In this document: positions 24,701 to 39,700 of the stretch, piece by piece
How positions within the stretch are numbered: the stretch's first letter is position 1
Layout of the letters: each line of letters starts with the position of its first letter
Assembly: GCA_030248065.1 (NCBI GenBank)
Contig: JASAMV010000354.1
Span: 46,588 to 110,587, forward strand
Direction of reading: 5' to 3'
Length of the DNA stretch: 64,000 bases
From: Rhynchonema sp. JSB1_4
Taxonomy: Eukaryota > Nematoda > Chromadorea > Monhysterida > Xyalidae
Notes under the pieces: model-generated
The model's input: the letters and a program-made list of their open reading frames with translations, nothing else
What the model was told of the DNA's origin: nothing
The model's database searches: none
Program-made: the position numbers and the translations under genes

Positions 24701-27700
24701 TTTTTTTGACAAACGATCAGCGCAGCCGCCTTCCACTTTGTTCTTCGGGGCCGTTTATATGGAACTGAAAATACAAAATAGAATACTTCGATTAGATACA
24801 TACATGCGTGGTGTTCAAGCTGTCGCGCTACAGTCGATGACCTTTTCGGTGCATTTTGCTTGCACTTTCTAATTCTGACTTTCATTTGTAATTTTTAATG
24901 GAAAGTGCAAGTGCAGCAGGTATACCCACACATTCTAAGGGTTCCGACATTTGTTGCGTTGCGCTACTTTCTGTGTCGCTCTGCACGTTTGCATATCACA
25001 ATGTCACACATGGAACGCTACTCCCGGTCATATTTCATAATAATCGCTCATCACGAGATGAGTTATTCACACGGCTGGCCCCCGGTCTAGTCAGTTATCG
25101 GCTGGTGTACCCGGTGTGCATATGAGGCGGGCAGCGTCAAAAAAAATACGAACTCGTGTGCGTACCTTATGTACGTACAGCAGCAGAGCGCGTACATCTA
25201 GACAGACAAGAGAGCGTTACGCAAAAGAACGCACACGTACACAGCCGCGCAGCTACAGCGTACACAACAAACACACACACACAAGCAAGCATACACACAG
25301 GACCGAGCGGTGCTGGCTCGGCCTGCGTTCCAATCACCAGCTAGCACCAGACGTAGCCCCTCCTTCTCCTATCCCCCTACCGTAATACCGCCCAGCCCAG
25401 GCTGCTACGAGCACTCTCTCTCTCTCTCTCTCTGCTGTATGTATGTGCGTGTGTGTGAGTGTAGTTGTTTGTTACGCGAGCGTTGTGCTGTTATGTGTGT
25501 GTGTGATATGTACCGCGAACATCGCTCAGCGCGTGTATGTGTGCGTGTTCGCTCGTTTTTCGTCCGCGCGCGCTTAGCGTCACCCGCGTATCCGTGTGCA
25601 CACGCGTGTGTGTGTGTTTATTGTGCCGGCCGCGTAGAAACACACACACACACACACATACATACTTTGATCTATCTGTGTGTGCATACCACTCTAGGTA
25701 TATGTAATGTTGCGCGTTTTTTCAAATAACACGCCAGTTTGCTGAACTGTGAACTCTATGTGTGCACTTTTCACTCTTGTCTTAAATAACCTTCCGCACC
25801 GCACGTCACGCGTGCCGTTCAAATTTCACATATTTTCACATCGTATTGTGGAACACCACATAACCCGTACACTGACATGACAAATAATTTTTTTGTCAGC
25901 CCAGCGAGTATAACAGATTAACCTCTGACTGAACTGAGTTTGTTTATTTTTCTCCTTGCACATTTTTTATTGCGCCGATGATTTTTTCTCTCTCGTCACA
26001 GTCATTCACTTCAGACGTTCCAGAGACGCACTTAAAAATTAAAGACGCATGGTTTCGAATATCCCTCCAGCGCTTACTCACTTAATTTTTTCAGCTTAAG
26101 TAAGGTGCTGTAAGGTAGCCTCCTTAAAACTTTGTCGAGAACGATCTGAGTCATACTACAGGACGATTAATCATCTTTGCGTACTTCCGACTTCCGACGC
26201 ATAATACTTTAAGTATTACCTGGATACTTTGGATATGATTGAAGTTACCTACTGTTCGCGGTCCATAAATTTTACATTCCTCTGGATTAGCCGGCTTTTT
26301 TTTACTGCTTGCAGTGTTATAGCCTCACAATCGTTTCACAATTTTTTCTGTATCCGCTGCATCGTTTAACCTGCTGCATACAAACAGACCGGATAGGTTA
26401 CGTTCAATCTATGTATGTGCCCGGCAGTACCACGATGTTTCATCGCGCTGTAAATAGAACAGTACAATTTGTTTGTACATGTTCTCATTTTACGTCTCAT
26501 CGCCAGTAGTTTCATGATGGTGATTCACATCCGCAACAATATACCAAAATATTACCACATGGCCCCAAACCCGCATTCATTTTTTGGTTCCGTGTTAATC
26601 CCGACATGTACAAGCACTTTACACACATGCAACGTGTTCGCACTTGTTTGTTCACGTGTCTGTGTGTACATTACGGTCTTGGTCCTGTAACCTGTAACTA
26701 CAATGTAACGTCATCGCTCCGGGTCGGTCGGCGGGACCCGATAACCACAAGAATTGCATTCGCGCGCATTTATATAGATCGAGCGCGTCTTTGGTCGCAG
26801 GGACATGTCTCGTACCCCCGCTTGTCTGGTACGGCTGTCCGGGACGGGCTGGCCCTCGCGCCCTATGCACTACCACAGCAGCTAATGTCTACATGTCTGT
26901 CCACGTGCTCAGCCAGTATAGTGCCTGCTATGGTATGTAGCTGGTGCACGTTAGATGCAGACGATTTTTTGTGTGCCCATGCTATAATGTTGTCTACAAC
27001 ACACAAACCGCTGTTATGTATACATATCGTCTGTGCTATGAGTATGTTGTCATGCAAAGCAGCGCGGAAGCGCAACAAGGTACATGACACGCCGTTTAAG
27101 TGCACTTGGGCACTTTGGTCTTGGCGTCTTTGTTAAATCAGAAGAAGCCCAGGGCAGACCCAGGCTGCGGCCTGGTCCGTAGCTTCATCCCGAGGTGGTT
27201 CCTTGCAAACGCGCGACCCCTCAGACCGGTCCCGCATACTTCTTGACTACGACGAGTGTTCAGGAAAGTTCAATGTGCATGTTGTTGCATTATCGGTGTT
27301 CGCAACATTCGGTGGAGAGCACCAGCGACTACGGCCGGCCGCGCGTTTTTTTGTGCACACACACACACATGTCTGGCTGGCAGACGGCTGATACTACCAG
27401 CCACAGCCACAAACGCGCACGTATACACCACCGAGCAGACTGAATGCGTAACTATATATATGCAACGAACGAGGAACGAATATTTTGCACTGAAACAGCA
27501 CTCAGATATCCAGACATGGTACAGCTGCATCTGAATCTGGGAACGGTTATTGGTGCAGACACACACGCAAACTTGTTCGTTTGGTCGGGTCGGGAGTGCA
27601 CGTTCATTCAAAACAGAAATGTGCGAATGGTCACCCGTACTTTTTGGTGCTATACCTTGCCTACAGTAGTCTGACAAGTTCTAGTTCTAAATCTACCAAC

Positions 27701-30700
27701 TAATAGCCACATACAATGTAGTACATAACTACCAAACGTCAAGCCCGAAGCAAACGCGCATGGTCATTGCAGGACACGTGAACCCGGAAACCAACAGGGG
27801 TGTTCGCGAGTGCAGGGAAAACGTCTCCCTTTGCCTTGGACGCTTAGTGCGTTTGTTGTCCCTTCATGGCTTGTGCGCACATGTGCAGCTACAGCTACAT
27901 CATAATGCTTTGAGTGTTCGTCTTGTCAAGGTACTATGCAGGCGACTGTAACTGCGTGCGCAGGTGTACAGTCCGTCCTAGTTTTGCTTGCAAAAAATTT
28001 GGCCAGGTCCGTGAAGTCACAATCAGGGTCTCCTGATGTTTCTATTGTCTGGGTATATGCCTTGATCTTGCTCGTTTTTTCACAAGGGCTGCGCAACTTA
28101 TCCAGCAAAGCCGCGCCAACCCACAATGTACATATACTAGTTTTTGGTTAGGTGTTCGCCCATGTGCTATGTATACCTGGCTACAGCGCCCGCAACGTGT
28201 TCATTGTGCGTAAGCTAGTTGCTGACACCCTATCAATCAATATGGGGCATGCCCCCTGTCACGTGCTAGTAACGTGTGTGCCAGCATCGCTCACGCTAAC
28301 GTTACCCACTACTGTAGATGTGCAGCTGATGTGCGTAGTGTGATTTTTTTATTCCACAAAATTTCATTTGAGGTCTAATGTTTTCCGAAATCAAAGGATA
28401 ACGATTCCTCAATCGGACTCCATCATATCAACAGGTGTTTGCAAAACGTGTGTCATTCATTTTGTGTATATTGATACCTACCTGCATACCGTCTTATGTT
28501 GCGGCATTTTGTTTCTGGATCTGTCAATTTGCTGTTCGTTCTAGGGAATATCACATTCGCTCTCATTGAAGTGTCTGTCGCATCGCCAATTGCGTCCATA
28601 AAGTTTCTGCTAGTTGGTGTGCATTCTCATTTGACTCCGTGTCGGACCGTCTCTCAGTCAGACCAATGCAACAAAAAGGGCCTCTGTGACATCACTTTAG
28701 AAACTTTGTTACAGCCACCACCACAACTCGCTGTATGTACCTACTATTCAATCTCATACACATTCCCGATTGGCTTATTAAAGTTTCTAAACTGCCCCGC
28801 TTTGCATCATTGGTATAAGGCGCAAAGTGTCATGTTAAGGGAATCATTCAAACAATCGGGAACTTTACATGTAGGTCGCGATCTGGGTCTTGGTTTGACG
28901 ACTCTCAGGCAACTCCTGCAAAAGGCTTCTATTGAGGCAGCGGGCTTCACAGACGTCTGTCAACCGGTTGCACTCCTATGCGGTCTTCGAACTCTTGCAA
29001 GTTTCATTGCGGGTTTATCCTTCATTATTTCATCAGATTATCCATTGCTCAATTTCTAATCTAATCTGTCTTATCTCCCGCCGTTCAAGCTCGGGTATGT
29101 CTATACTACTGTGCATACATAATGTGTAATTCGAACTGCCACTAAGTTGACCGGCTTTGGCCTCAATCCGATTTATCTGGTGCCTAAACTAGCGGTTGGG
29201 TTCGCTGTTAGCCCCGTCACAAATGCATGAAACGGATACAAAATTAACGAAAGGCAGACTGCTGACGATCTTGTCAGCAGAGATGTTTTTTAACCTGCGG
29301 GTCAGCGGCCATCTGGTACATTCGCTTCGCACTGACGATAATCTGGTGCACCGCCCGTCTGGTCTGCGACAACAGGTCGAAGCGGGTAACCAAAAGCATG
29401 CTACGCAAACTCCATGTTAAGCCTGCACTTTGATTGCACATTGCATCTGGACCCCGCGATGACACCTATGTAAAAAGAAGTTTGCAACAAATACGTGAAC
29501 AAGCAAACAGCTTATCATCATAGGGCATCATTTGCATCACATTTTTGTCTGGCGTCTGGAAGTCGGCTTCTGGTAGGCACACCCGTGAAAGCTGTGCGTG
29601 GTGTGTTCCTACTGTAGTGCACTTTGTTGCGAAAGGGTGTCATCTTCGTTCGGAAAGTTTACTTTTCTGCCGAAGGGTGGGCATGTTCTTTAGGAAGATT
29701 GTGGTTGTGCTATGTTGTGTACTTGTCATGGTCGTGCAACTCTTTGCTCCGCGGTTTAGTTTACTTTCACTTGCAGGTTTCGGCTGTCGCATATGCTAGA
29801 AAAAGAATCGCGCTTTGCACTGTTTTATCTTTATGTTACTGACAATCTTCGTAAAGTTGATTGATGTTCATTCCATGATCGATTATTACTCGCAAATGTT
29901 CAACAACAGTATTTTCTCTCAATTTTAAAATCGCTCTCCGTTTTGACGAAATGTGTCGTCAATGGTGGCATGTCGTGCGGTCCGGCGACCCACTGGCGTT
30001 TCCTGGTTACCGCAAAATCGATCGGATAGAAAAACACATACATTTGAATTAAAATTTTCTTTTCTCCCGGAAAAATACTGTTTTCCGCCTATTTTTATCC
30101 ACAACGCATTAGCTCGAAATATATTTTTGGTCTCATGTGCAACAGGCCTCCTCTCGTTTCAAACACAGTCAAAAATCGTCATGGTGGTCTTGTTCATTAT
30201 TATATGTACCTGTCAGGGTTTAAAAATACCTGTCCGCCCGTTGGGTACTTAGTGAGTGCATTTGATGCCAGTATCCAGTAATTAACAACAGGTCGGTCGG
30301 GCCACCCTGCACCTGTACGCAATGTTGGTCGTTGCTAGGGCTGACGAGGGTTCTTAAACCTTTCGAGTGGGTGTGTAACTCCTTCTATCAAAGGCACCAC
30401 TGACCAAAACGAATGATTGCGCTCAAAGTTAATGGCAGCAAGTAAATCATACATTAAGAAAACATTCGTCTTATCTCAGTCTGTTAGAACAACTGACAAA
30501 ACTTGAAAGTGCGTCACTTCTGCGAGGAATGACACGGTACTGTAGTTCACCTAACGCCCCTATCTTGTCCCGAAAAAATATCTGGTAGTTTTGTACATGT
30601 GCGCAACAGGTGTATCTAGGTACTAATGTGTAACTTGGACCGACATTATAAGTAATTGTTGGCATTTATAAAAACTGGTCGTCAAACTGTTTGCAATTTT

Positions 30701-33700
30701 GCGAAATGCACTTTTTTGCGTCCGTCCGCGCATTTTTAATCAGCAGATCTATACATGCCAGGTATCTTATAGTGATTTCCCATTGTCTCTTCCCGTATGC
30801 ATAGTGCCCACATTCATGTTTCACTCGAGATTTGAGTTCTGTTTTATTCCCTGTCATATAAAGGCGATGTTGGCAAATACTCTGCTAAACATTGTTATTA
30901 TTCCGGTGATGCCTTTATTATTCAGGAGATTTAGTTATCCGATCGGCATGCATGCAGCCGGCCACCTGCATGCGCGCGAGGATTTCAACGTGTGCGCGCG
31001 ACCTAGATTTTTATTTTTTTGCGCGCTTTGCGCGTATTTTTCGCGTCTGATGCACCACACCTTATATATAATATCCCGGGCGTTATCAGTCCACCTTGGG
31101 GTCCCTATACATTCACACACATCGTTGTGTGTACCAGTGGTAACACAGGCAGCCAAGTCGAAGTGCATGCATACCTGCTGCATGTGCATGCATGCGGGGA
31201 TGTCGCGTTGTTTTGTGTTATTTTACACACATACGCCCATCTGCATTTTTTGTTTCATAGATATCCCGCGGACCGAATACTGGTGGATAATGTTGAATTC
31301 GCTGTATTTTTTACCTTCCCAACCAAAGTACATACACCTACGGCAGATTAAGACGAGTACTGGTGAAAACTGGCGAAAACTCTTGAAAAAATGCCGTTAG
31401 CTCAGAAAATTCTCAGGCTTAGCTCCAGGGTTTGACACTTATCCGGAGGTTGTTAAAATCTATAATCTAAATCTATCTATGCTTAGGCCGGCGTTAGGCC
31501 TAATATTTTTGTCACCTTGAAGTACAAAACCATTGCTTTTTTCTGCTCGCTAATTCTCGCCCTGAATGAGTAGCGTGTTGAACTCTGAATTCGAACAGGA
31601 GTCCGTCACGCATGCGCTTTATGTTCGTTTGTCTCTATGTCTGTCTGAGTCTGGGTAGTAACCCTGGGCGCTCTGTCTGGTCGGTGACCTCAGATAAAAA
31701 AAACGCTGCTGCTGAACTCTCTAATCACACGCATGTGTATGACGTAATGTCATGTTCGTGTCATGAAACTGAGACTTTTTCGCTCCTTTTTGCAGTTCAA
31801 ACGTGTTATTGTTGGTGTTCAGCTTTGCCTGTGTGCTCTGTAACTAACTGATGATGTCCTGTTGCACCAACCGTCTGCTTAAGACAATATACTAAAAGAG
31901 CCCAATATTGCAATTTTTATCCCATTTTCACGTTTTAGACTGCAATGCGCGCAGCTTTCAGCAAATGAACGCTGAAAGTGTAATTTTATGCGAACTAAAT
32001 AAACGTGTGTGTTCACCTGTTTAGCACTCAAAACGGCCACCTGGTTCAGGTGCATGTACATACTAGGCGGTGGCTGTTTTTGTTGTAAAAATATAATTCG
32101 AAAAAGTAAACATTTTGGCTACTAGCACAGGGATCACCCGTTCGTTGCGCGCCTGCGCTCTAAATCTGTCATTTTTTTCGTTTTTTTTGTTTTGGATATT
32201 CATGCCAGCGTTACACGGGTGACGGGCTGTTCGTTTTTTTGTTTGCTAAATTTCGTCACACTGTTTTACAATGATCACGTTGCGAAATTTCAAAACTGAA
32301 AATGTTTCAAAACAAAAGACGACAGGAAAGAAACTTTGTGCATCAGGCAATATGTATCACTTCCTTGTCCGAGCCCAAATTCTATTCGGTCTGTCTGTCT
32401 GTTTTTGCACTTACAGTCTCGTTACCAGTACTGTCATTTGTTTTACCTGAGAATTTTGACCACATTGTTGTAAGTGTCCTCGAAAAATTATTTATGGAAC
32501 AATTTGTAACCCACGCGTTCGCCTTGCGGAAAATTTGCGGACTTGGTAAATTCGCGTAAAATAATCGCGGCGCTCTGCTGCTTTGTCGCGCGAGCGCTCA
32601 CAGATTGGTGCATGTCCGTGACAGACATAGTCTGCTCGTATTGGTTTTTTTACGCTCCGCATCTTGTGTTCGTTTTCTGACCTTGCAAACGCAGCCGGGC
32701 GAACGAACATTTTTCGTCTCATCAAGTTTTGCCCGGTCGCGCAGCACCGCAAACTGTTTGTATCTGCGTGTTATAAATTTCTCCCCATGTGTGAAACATC
32801 GGCGAGTTAACTATTATTAAACATGGTTGTCTGCCTATCATCTCAAACACTGCGTAGTTGCGGACGCCCAATCACACTTGGATCACGAGATGATGTTTCA
32901 CACAATACTCAGAAAATCACCGCGACAGCAGAAAATAATCCGTCTGTCACGAAAATAATTCTTGTTTTCTGCATACACCGATTGATCGCTTGTCTGAAGG
33001 CACGTCTTGCCACCTCTTGGGCCACGCACTGCGCTTTGATGAATTTGAAATTTTATAACCCGTTCGATCGAATAAATTCAGCCCCGCTGTGGTGTGCTTT
33101 TTTGCCACAGATTTATCGTGTTTTGCAGATTATGATGCTCACGACTCACTGCACCATCCATCATTAAGAATTGTATGAATGATCCGTCAAGAAATTATCT
33201 CTAGGTAGCTCATCTCATACACTCATTTCCGTACAAACTGCGAACTTGTTGCGCATTTGAAAAAGTTGTGATCGATTGATTTGCTCATCTGACCTTTTGT
33301 CTCCTTGTATATAACGTCATCGTAATTGATATATTCTTCATTAAATTTTGATCACTTAATCTGCGCATATATTCCCAGACAATTTTAAATTCTTCGATCT
33401 ATTACCAATTGCGCCAACTGAACGAATACGGAGATTAATTACCACGGAACAATTATTTCACCAGAATTGCAATAAGATCAACCAAATACATAGTAAATTA
33501 ATAAAAATGAAAGATACGAGACAATTATGATAAGTTAATTACAAGTCAGCCATCAGAACTTAGCCTGTCCTGATCCCTGAGACCTCAGATTAGAAAGAGT
33601 CACTCAATAAGCATCTGGTCTGAGCAATCAGGGGCCAGGTGTCTGGCCACACACGTCCAGCTGGCTGATGTTTCAAGCAACAATACTTACAACAACGACG

Positions 33701-36700
33701 TGTAAAGTACGAAAACATTCACCTTCGGATGTGTGAGTAACAATTTTTTCATTAAAATATTTATTTTCGGAAAACATTTGCATTCAGAAATCGACAACAC
33801 ACACGATGGCGAGGCGGATGAGAGGGAACAAGACGATGAGGTGACACCTACTTTCAGGCCCGAGATGTTAGGGCCAGGATATGCGGTCCCGGTCGATTCA
33901 GGCCCGAATATGGACTGTTAGAGTCAAGATTAGGCTTAGGCCCTAGCAAGGCCTGAATTGCTCGGACCCTAAACTTCGAGACCGAATGCGGACTGAACCA
34001 TCGCACACTCGTCCACATTATTGGGTCGAATTCCCTAAAGCGCAAACGCAATCGATTGCGCGGTGCAGTTGAAAGCGATGATGGCTCAGCTGGTTGGCCT
34101 GGATTTATTGCACACGAACAGCAGCGTTGTCAAAAGCACTCACGTTTTTGGGAGTAAATTAGGAATTTACGCACCGAGGCGAAGAGCGTGAAAGTATCAA
34201 ATACACGGTTCACTTTCAACTGCACCGCGCAATTCGCTTTCGGGAATTCGGTCCATTCGGTTTTGAGCCAGCGAATTGGGTTGCTTGTTTTCTGTTTGCA
34301 TCTCGTACACCATGTGAAACATCAACCAGGTTACTGAGATCATGATAGTTAAGCTCATGCTTGCCCAGATGATGTTTCACATGGGCCCTTAAATAAAAAA
34401 CTTCGGGCTTTCTTAAATATCGAGGTGGCGTCTTGGTTCTGCATTGGTGCTTGCATGTCTTGGTTGACTGTTTGATCGTCTTTGTTACGCCGTGTTGTGT
34501 GCCCGAATACGTGCCAACGCGTTTGTGGATGGGGCCCTTGCATGACAGTTATTTGACATGACATACCTGCATGTGAAACATCAGCCAGGCACTTTTCATG
34601 TCGATGACCATATCATATCAAGCAGTGTTTCGTTTGCCGATATCTGTAACTGTTATCAATCTAGGACTGTATTGTAGCTGCCTGACCAAAGTTTCACATG
34701 CCAAAAGACGAAACCCTAAAAATCGTAAATCTAGCTCGCTGATGTTTCAGTCTGACGACTACGTTGAGTCGGAGATCGACGCCGGCGACTGCGTGCGCGT
34801 ACGACCAGGCGAGCTGTGCGGCCTAAGTCTGCTCACCCAGCGATACACGAAGACGTCGAGCCCCGTTCAAGGTGCACCCAGTCACGAAGACCAGGACGTC
34901 CAGCAGCCTGGGGCTGTCCCGCTCACGGATGGTAAGGCCTAGGCTTTAGGCAATTACAATAATTCAAGACCCCTGTCGGCCTCAGTGAATGAATTTGAAA
35001 CGTCAGTGGCCAAGCATAACAATGTACCATCAGCACGGCCAGAGGCCGATACGAACTTCGTTTGCGAGTAGAGATCGGCTCCGGTCGTAAGCTCTCTGTT
35101 TTTTCGTGACTCTTCTACCAGCTATGAAGGTCGATCTATACTTCTGCGACTTCCGGGAAGTAGAGGTCAAAGTCCGGACTGCCACGCAGCAATGCACGGC
35201 AAGGCAGTGATTGCTTGTAGTGATTGCCTGTTCCGCTCTGTCCATTGACCGCTGCCTGCCGTCTACTGTTCTTGCTCTGTTAATGAGATGACCGAACGGA
35301 CAGTCACAAATTTCTGACTGCTACTGCCAGGCAGTCGGAGCATAAGCCGACCTTGATACCATATCTTTGGCCAGCTCCATAATTTACTTTTACTACAATT
35401 TACAATTCTCGAAAAGCATTGGCCGCATCAAAAATCGCCTCGCTGGACGCACACAGGAAAAGTGCATTCAGGGATTGGCTCTATTCAAGGACACAAGCCT
35501 GAACGCCTGATGTTTCACAATCTACCTAAAAGAGGTTCCCCGACGAAAGCTGAGAGGACTACAGCTTTTTCCACCGCCCCTATTTCTACAGTTTCTTTTT
35601 AGCAGACGAACGGGTACCAAGGTATACATCAGAAAAGGTCATTATTGCAACCTGGGCATCGCTCGGCCCCGTTTTTGTGTGTCATGCAGGAATTTTGTAA
35701 AATGTCAAAAAATGCACGCATATTATGCATAGACCCAAGCTCGCATGTGCGGTCATGCATATGCACCATCTGAGCTGTTTATGTTCATGATGACAGGAAA
35801 TCTGTATTTTACCATGCAGCTTTTTGTTGAACAAACCATTTGCCATGAGCAGTGTTATGATGCTTCAGCTGGCCTGGACATTACGTAACCAATCCCAGAC
35901 ATTGTAGGTACATACATAATTCGCTTCGAAACTGATGAGGGGTGTGCTCGCTCGGGCCCTGTTTGTGGGCGCATGTCAATGCTTTTTTATGAACCATTCA
36001 CTACTGTGAAACATCAGCTAGCCGTCAGGGAGTCAACGGGATCTGGTCTGTGCCAATCTGCAGGATTCTTCTTGAAATGCGCGAGCAAACACTGAACACA
36101 GCACTACAGTATGCTAAGGTCACGCACGCCGCCGAGAGGACTGTAATCGCTGAAGTGTAAATGGCGAAAAAGTAAAATTGAAGACCTGATTATTGACAGT
36201 TTTTCTCAAAGCGTTGCATTGCATTGTATGTCACTCATGATTCATTATGCCGGCATGTTACCTCTGTGGCAGAAACTTCACAAGTTCAGATTTACATGCA
36301 ATATAAAAATTCCAAACATTTTTTCTCAGTGCGAGCGGGAACGAGCAAACATTACCTGTACATCATAACGATGTATATAAAAAACAAAATTTCATACGTT
36401 TCACACAACACGAGCGAACACCTTGTCTCTCTGTGTGTGTAATAGTTGACCTTGCCTGTTCAGGGTCGTTCGCTTTTCTCTACTTCTCGTTCTAAAAAAA
36501 TCTTGCAGACATGAAAAAAATTTCATTTCCGGCGTCACCATCAGCTATAAATCGATATTCCTTTACGACTCAGGGTAAGTGAAGCAGCATGTCCCGAAAT
36601 TTTTCCCGAGTCGATTTCGCGCGCAGGTGCACGCACATCTGCACCGGTGTCAGTCAGTGTGTGTCTGGCGGTCGGCCGGGTGAACCTTTTTTTGACGTCC

Positions 36701-39700
36701 AACTGCGCGCGCCAGGCCAATGTTGCAATTTTGTGCGTTTTTTTTCACACCAACTTGTCTGTACTTACAAATATGCGGCGTATGCATATTTTTATTTGTG
36801 GCGCGAACGCTCTTGCACGCGAACACTCTGTGTTGTTCAGTCGTTTTGATGCCGTCAAGTTTCGAGCGGTCGCGTCGCGTTGTACTCACAAAAGAGAGTT
36901 TTCGCGTGCATGTCGGTGTGAAACATCAGGCTGCATAGGATGTTAGTGCACGTGTGACGAATAATGTTTCACTCACATCACAGTGTAAAATTTCAATCTG
37001 ATTTTGATACGATATAATGTTTGAACATTCAGTCGCGCCGTCATCACATTGGATTAACAAACGTGCGATGCACCAGGACATCGTCAGTGCGGTACACTGT
37101 TGATCGGGGGCGCCCGTCATATGTTGCCAAACATTCTGAGAACGCCGTACTGTTTCTTCGTCAAATATCCAGTGTCTGGTGTCAGCCAGCACGATCGCGG
37201 TGCACTGCAGCATGGTTCAAACACAAGTCCAAAGTTGAAACACCGCGACCGCTCAATTTTGATTTGCGCAAATTGAAGGGTCGTCTCGGGAACGGCGGAT
37301 ATAGATTTTTCAGCAATACAACACAACGCGCAAAAATTACGTTCAGAACAGAAATATAATTTATGTGTGTGCGTGCATTTTTGTATATTTCAAGGATGAG
37401 GCACCTACCAGTTCACAATTTAATGTCGCGCGCGTTCCCCGTGCGTGAACTTGAAAGGTGGAATCTGCGTCATCTGTAACCTATAGGCATACCGCAGTAA
37501 GTGTTACGGTATGCAAACAAACATTAGAATATGAGACGTCCGAAAATAATGCTCGTGGTAGTCACAGGAGGGGACCACCAACTAATCCGTTTTAAAACAA
37601 TTAACAGAGAAAATAAACCGAAAAGGCTTCTTAAGACATTGGAAACCTTTGAGTAGTCATATCCCTGCAATTATTGGTGCTTCGAAGCACGAACAAAACC
37701 ACACATGACAACAAATGGACATGATGACAGAACCAATCATCGCACAAAAATGTCGCAAATCACAATGCAACAGACAAGCTCTGCCCTGTACACAGTTATC
37801 CCGGTTTAAACTTTCGAATCCATTTGCCATTCTCAGACCGCGACCAATAATTCAACATTTTGTTCACTAAAATCTGCCACAGGTGAATGGGTGTGAAACA
37901 TCAGCCAGCTTACAGACAAACAACCAGCGTCGACGCTACGTCGTGGAGCGACCACCCGTCGAACGTACACGGTCAAACGGCGCCACACACAGGAGACGAA
38001 CACGAATTCGCCCATGTCAGTCATTGGCAGGGTGACCGGACAAAGTCACTCACCACCACGACGTCAACAGCAACAGGTTGGGTTGGTTTGGGGTCACGTG
38101 ACCACATCTGATGATGTCCTGGCACACCGTCAGACCGTCTGTGAAAGTGGGACGCAAGGGCGAAACTTCCTGCCGTTGCACTGTAGTGGCCCGTTATTTC
38201 CGCAGTTGCGGCTTCAGGGTTTCTCCTTTCATCGGGTGCTGCAGAGAGCGGCCAACTAGAGATCCCACAGCCGTGACAGGATAGGTAGCTGTGAACAGTT
38301 ATGTACAGCACATGTCATGCCAGATGTTTCACACGACAAACAGAAACATAAAACTGTTTCGAATTGTAGCCAGTCGCACCACAACCTTCCACAACGACAC
38401 CAGCCGATCCCTTGAATGCGTCACCAAGCAAAGTGCCGGTGGCGACCAATCGACTCGATACCAGCACTACGAAAACGGCGACAGCTGGAGGTGGGTTATT
38501 CAATGTGACAGATGCAAAATATTAGTGCCGTGTGCGTATACGTGTACAGTATATGCTTCCTTTGTCATTCGGCTGTTAAAAAGCTTAATGCCTCTGATTG
38601 TGCCAGGCGCAACTCGCTTGGTACGTTTATTTCTCCCCGATGGACTTGGGAGGCTGTGTTCAAATCAAAGAATGCGTCTGTTCTTGACATTATAAGCACT
38701 GGGCATCAATATTCTGAATTTGTCATGGAGAATAATATCTTTAAAGCGGGAGCGACATTATCGTATCTTCAAAAAACAACACGTGATTTTGTGTCAGGAA
38801 GTGCAAGATGACATCTCAAGGAATAAGTCTTAAAGAATCAACGACGTCGATGAGCGAAGTTTTCAGACTGAAAGTCAGCTCAGCTCCGAACATCGAATGT
38901 CACGAGAAGGGACGTTGGTTTGCTGTAGTCGCTCAGCTGCTTGCAAATCAGGTATCGAGCTAAAAAGGGCGTTCGATCCCCATTCGCAAATATTTCACAT
39001 GAACGCCAAGTCCTTGTCATGATTTTTTTAACTCGACGCCTGATTTTCAAGCAGCCGAGCGACAAACAGCGACCAAATTTTCTTATTCCGAGGTGATATT
39101 CGTACGGAAAACCTTACTTATCGATGTCGTTGCCTCCCTGAGACTTGTTCCTCGAAATGTTATCATGGAAGTCCTGTCACAAAATCATGGGTTGCATATG
39201 AAAAAATAATGTTGCGCCCGCTCGGAGGCTTTTGAATACGCAAACGTGTCGTGTAGCATTCCAGGAACGCGAACAGTAAGTCCAGCGCAGTCACACATCC
39301 CAACGGCTGTCACCCAATCAACTGTGGACCCCAACACACGTGTATCCGTAAGTTAAACATAACTCGAAACATTGGCCATTAAATACGTACATGGCAGGGG
39401 CCGCAGTAAATATTATCCTGGGTTCTGTGTCCGTCTCGGGCTTGGCAAAACAACACGTGGATCTGTTGCAAGACCGAGACCGAAACTGACCTCAAACCCT
39501 AACGTTCACTACGGCCAGATACAAAAGACGATTGGATATTTCACAAGACAAGTATCCCACACAACTGATCTACCAGCCAGTGATGTTTCAAGGTGTCGCG
39601 CGTGTCGCGTTCACTCGATCGTATCGGTGACGGCGATGTGAATGGCAACACGAATCGAGCAGGTCCGAACGGGAATAAAGTGCAACAACAACAACCACAA

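Larger units (their letters stand above)
19552..33787 (+). other. Giant 14.2 kb intron of ARMC9
   Basis: Donor after GGA-G at 19551 and acceptor CATTCAG at 33781-33787 join in the right phase (G|AA). The flanking peptides match the ARMC9 order: VLKQLHG, then an acidic EADEREQDDE block as in the vertebrate protein. No gene on either strand could be supported inside. It contains a tRNA-like sequence, microsatellites, palindromic elements and long AT/GT-rich tracts. Open frames of up to 233 codons (30699-31400) look like translated low-complexity DNA. All other ARMC9 introns are about 3 kb or less. Confidence 0.75.

Noticed and set aside
28496..29059. 187-codon open frame in the giant intron
   Set aside because: No recognisable motif on either strand and ordinary intron-like composition; length alone is not enough in sequence with this base composition.
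29290..29440. Exon-like minus-strand segment (LLVTRFDLLSQTRRAVHQII)
   Set aside because: It has acceptor- and donor-like edges, but part of it is the dispersed GGTGCACCAG core repeat and no neighbouring exons could be found.
30699..31400. 233-codon open frame in the giant intron
   Set aside because: The translation is Cys/His/Met-rich low-complexity text from GT/AC- and TGCATG-rich DNA, with no domain-like pattern and no flanking splice context.
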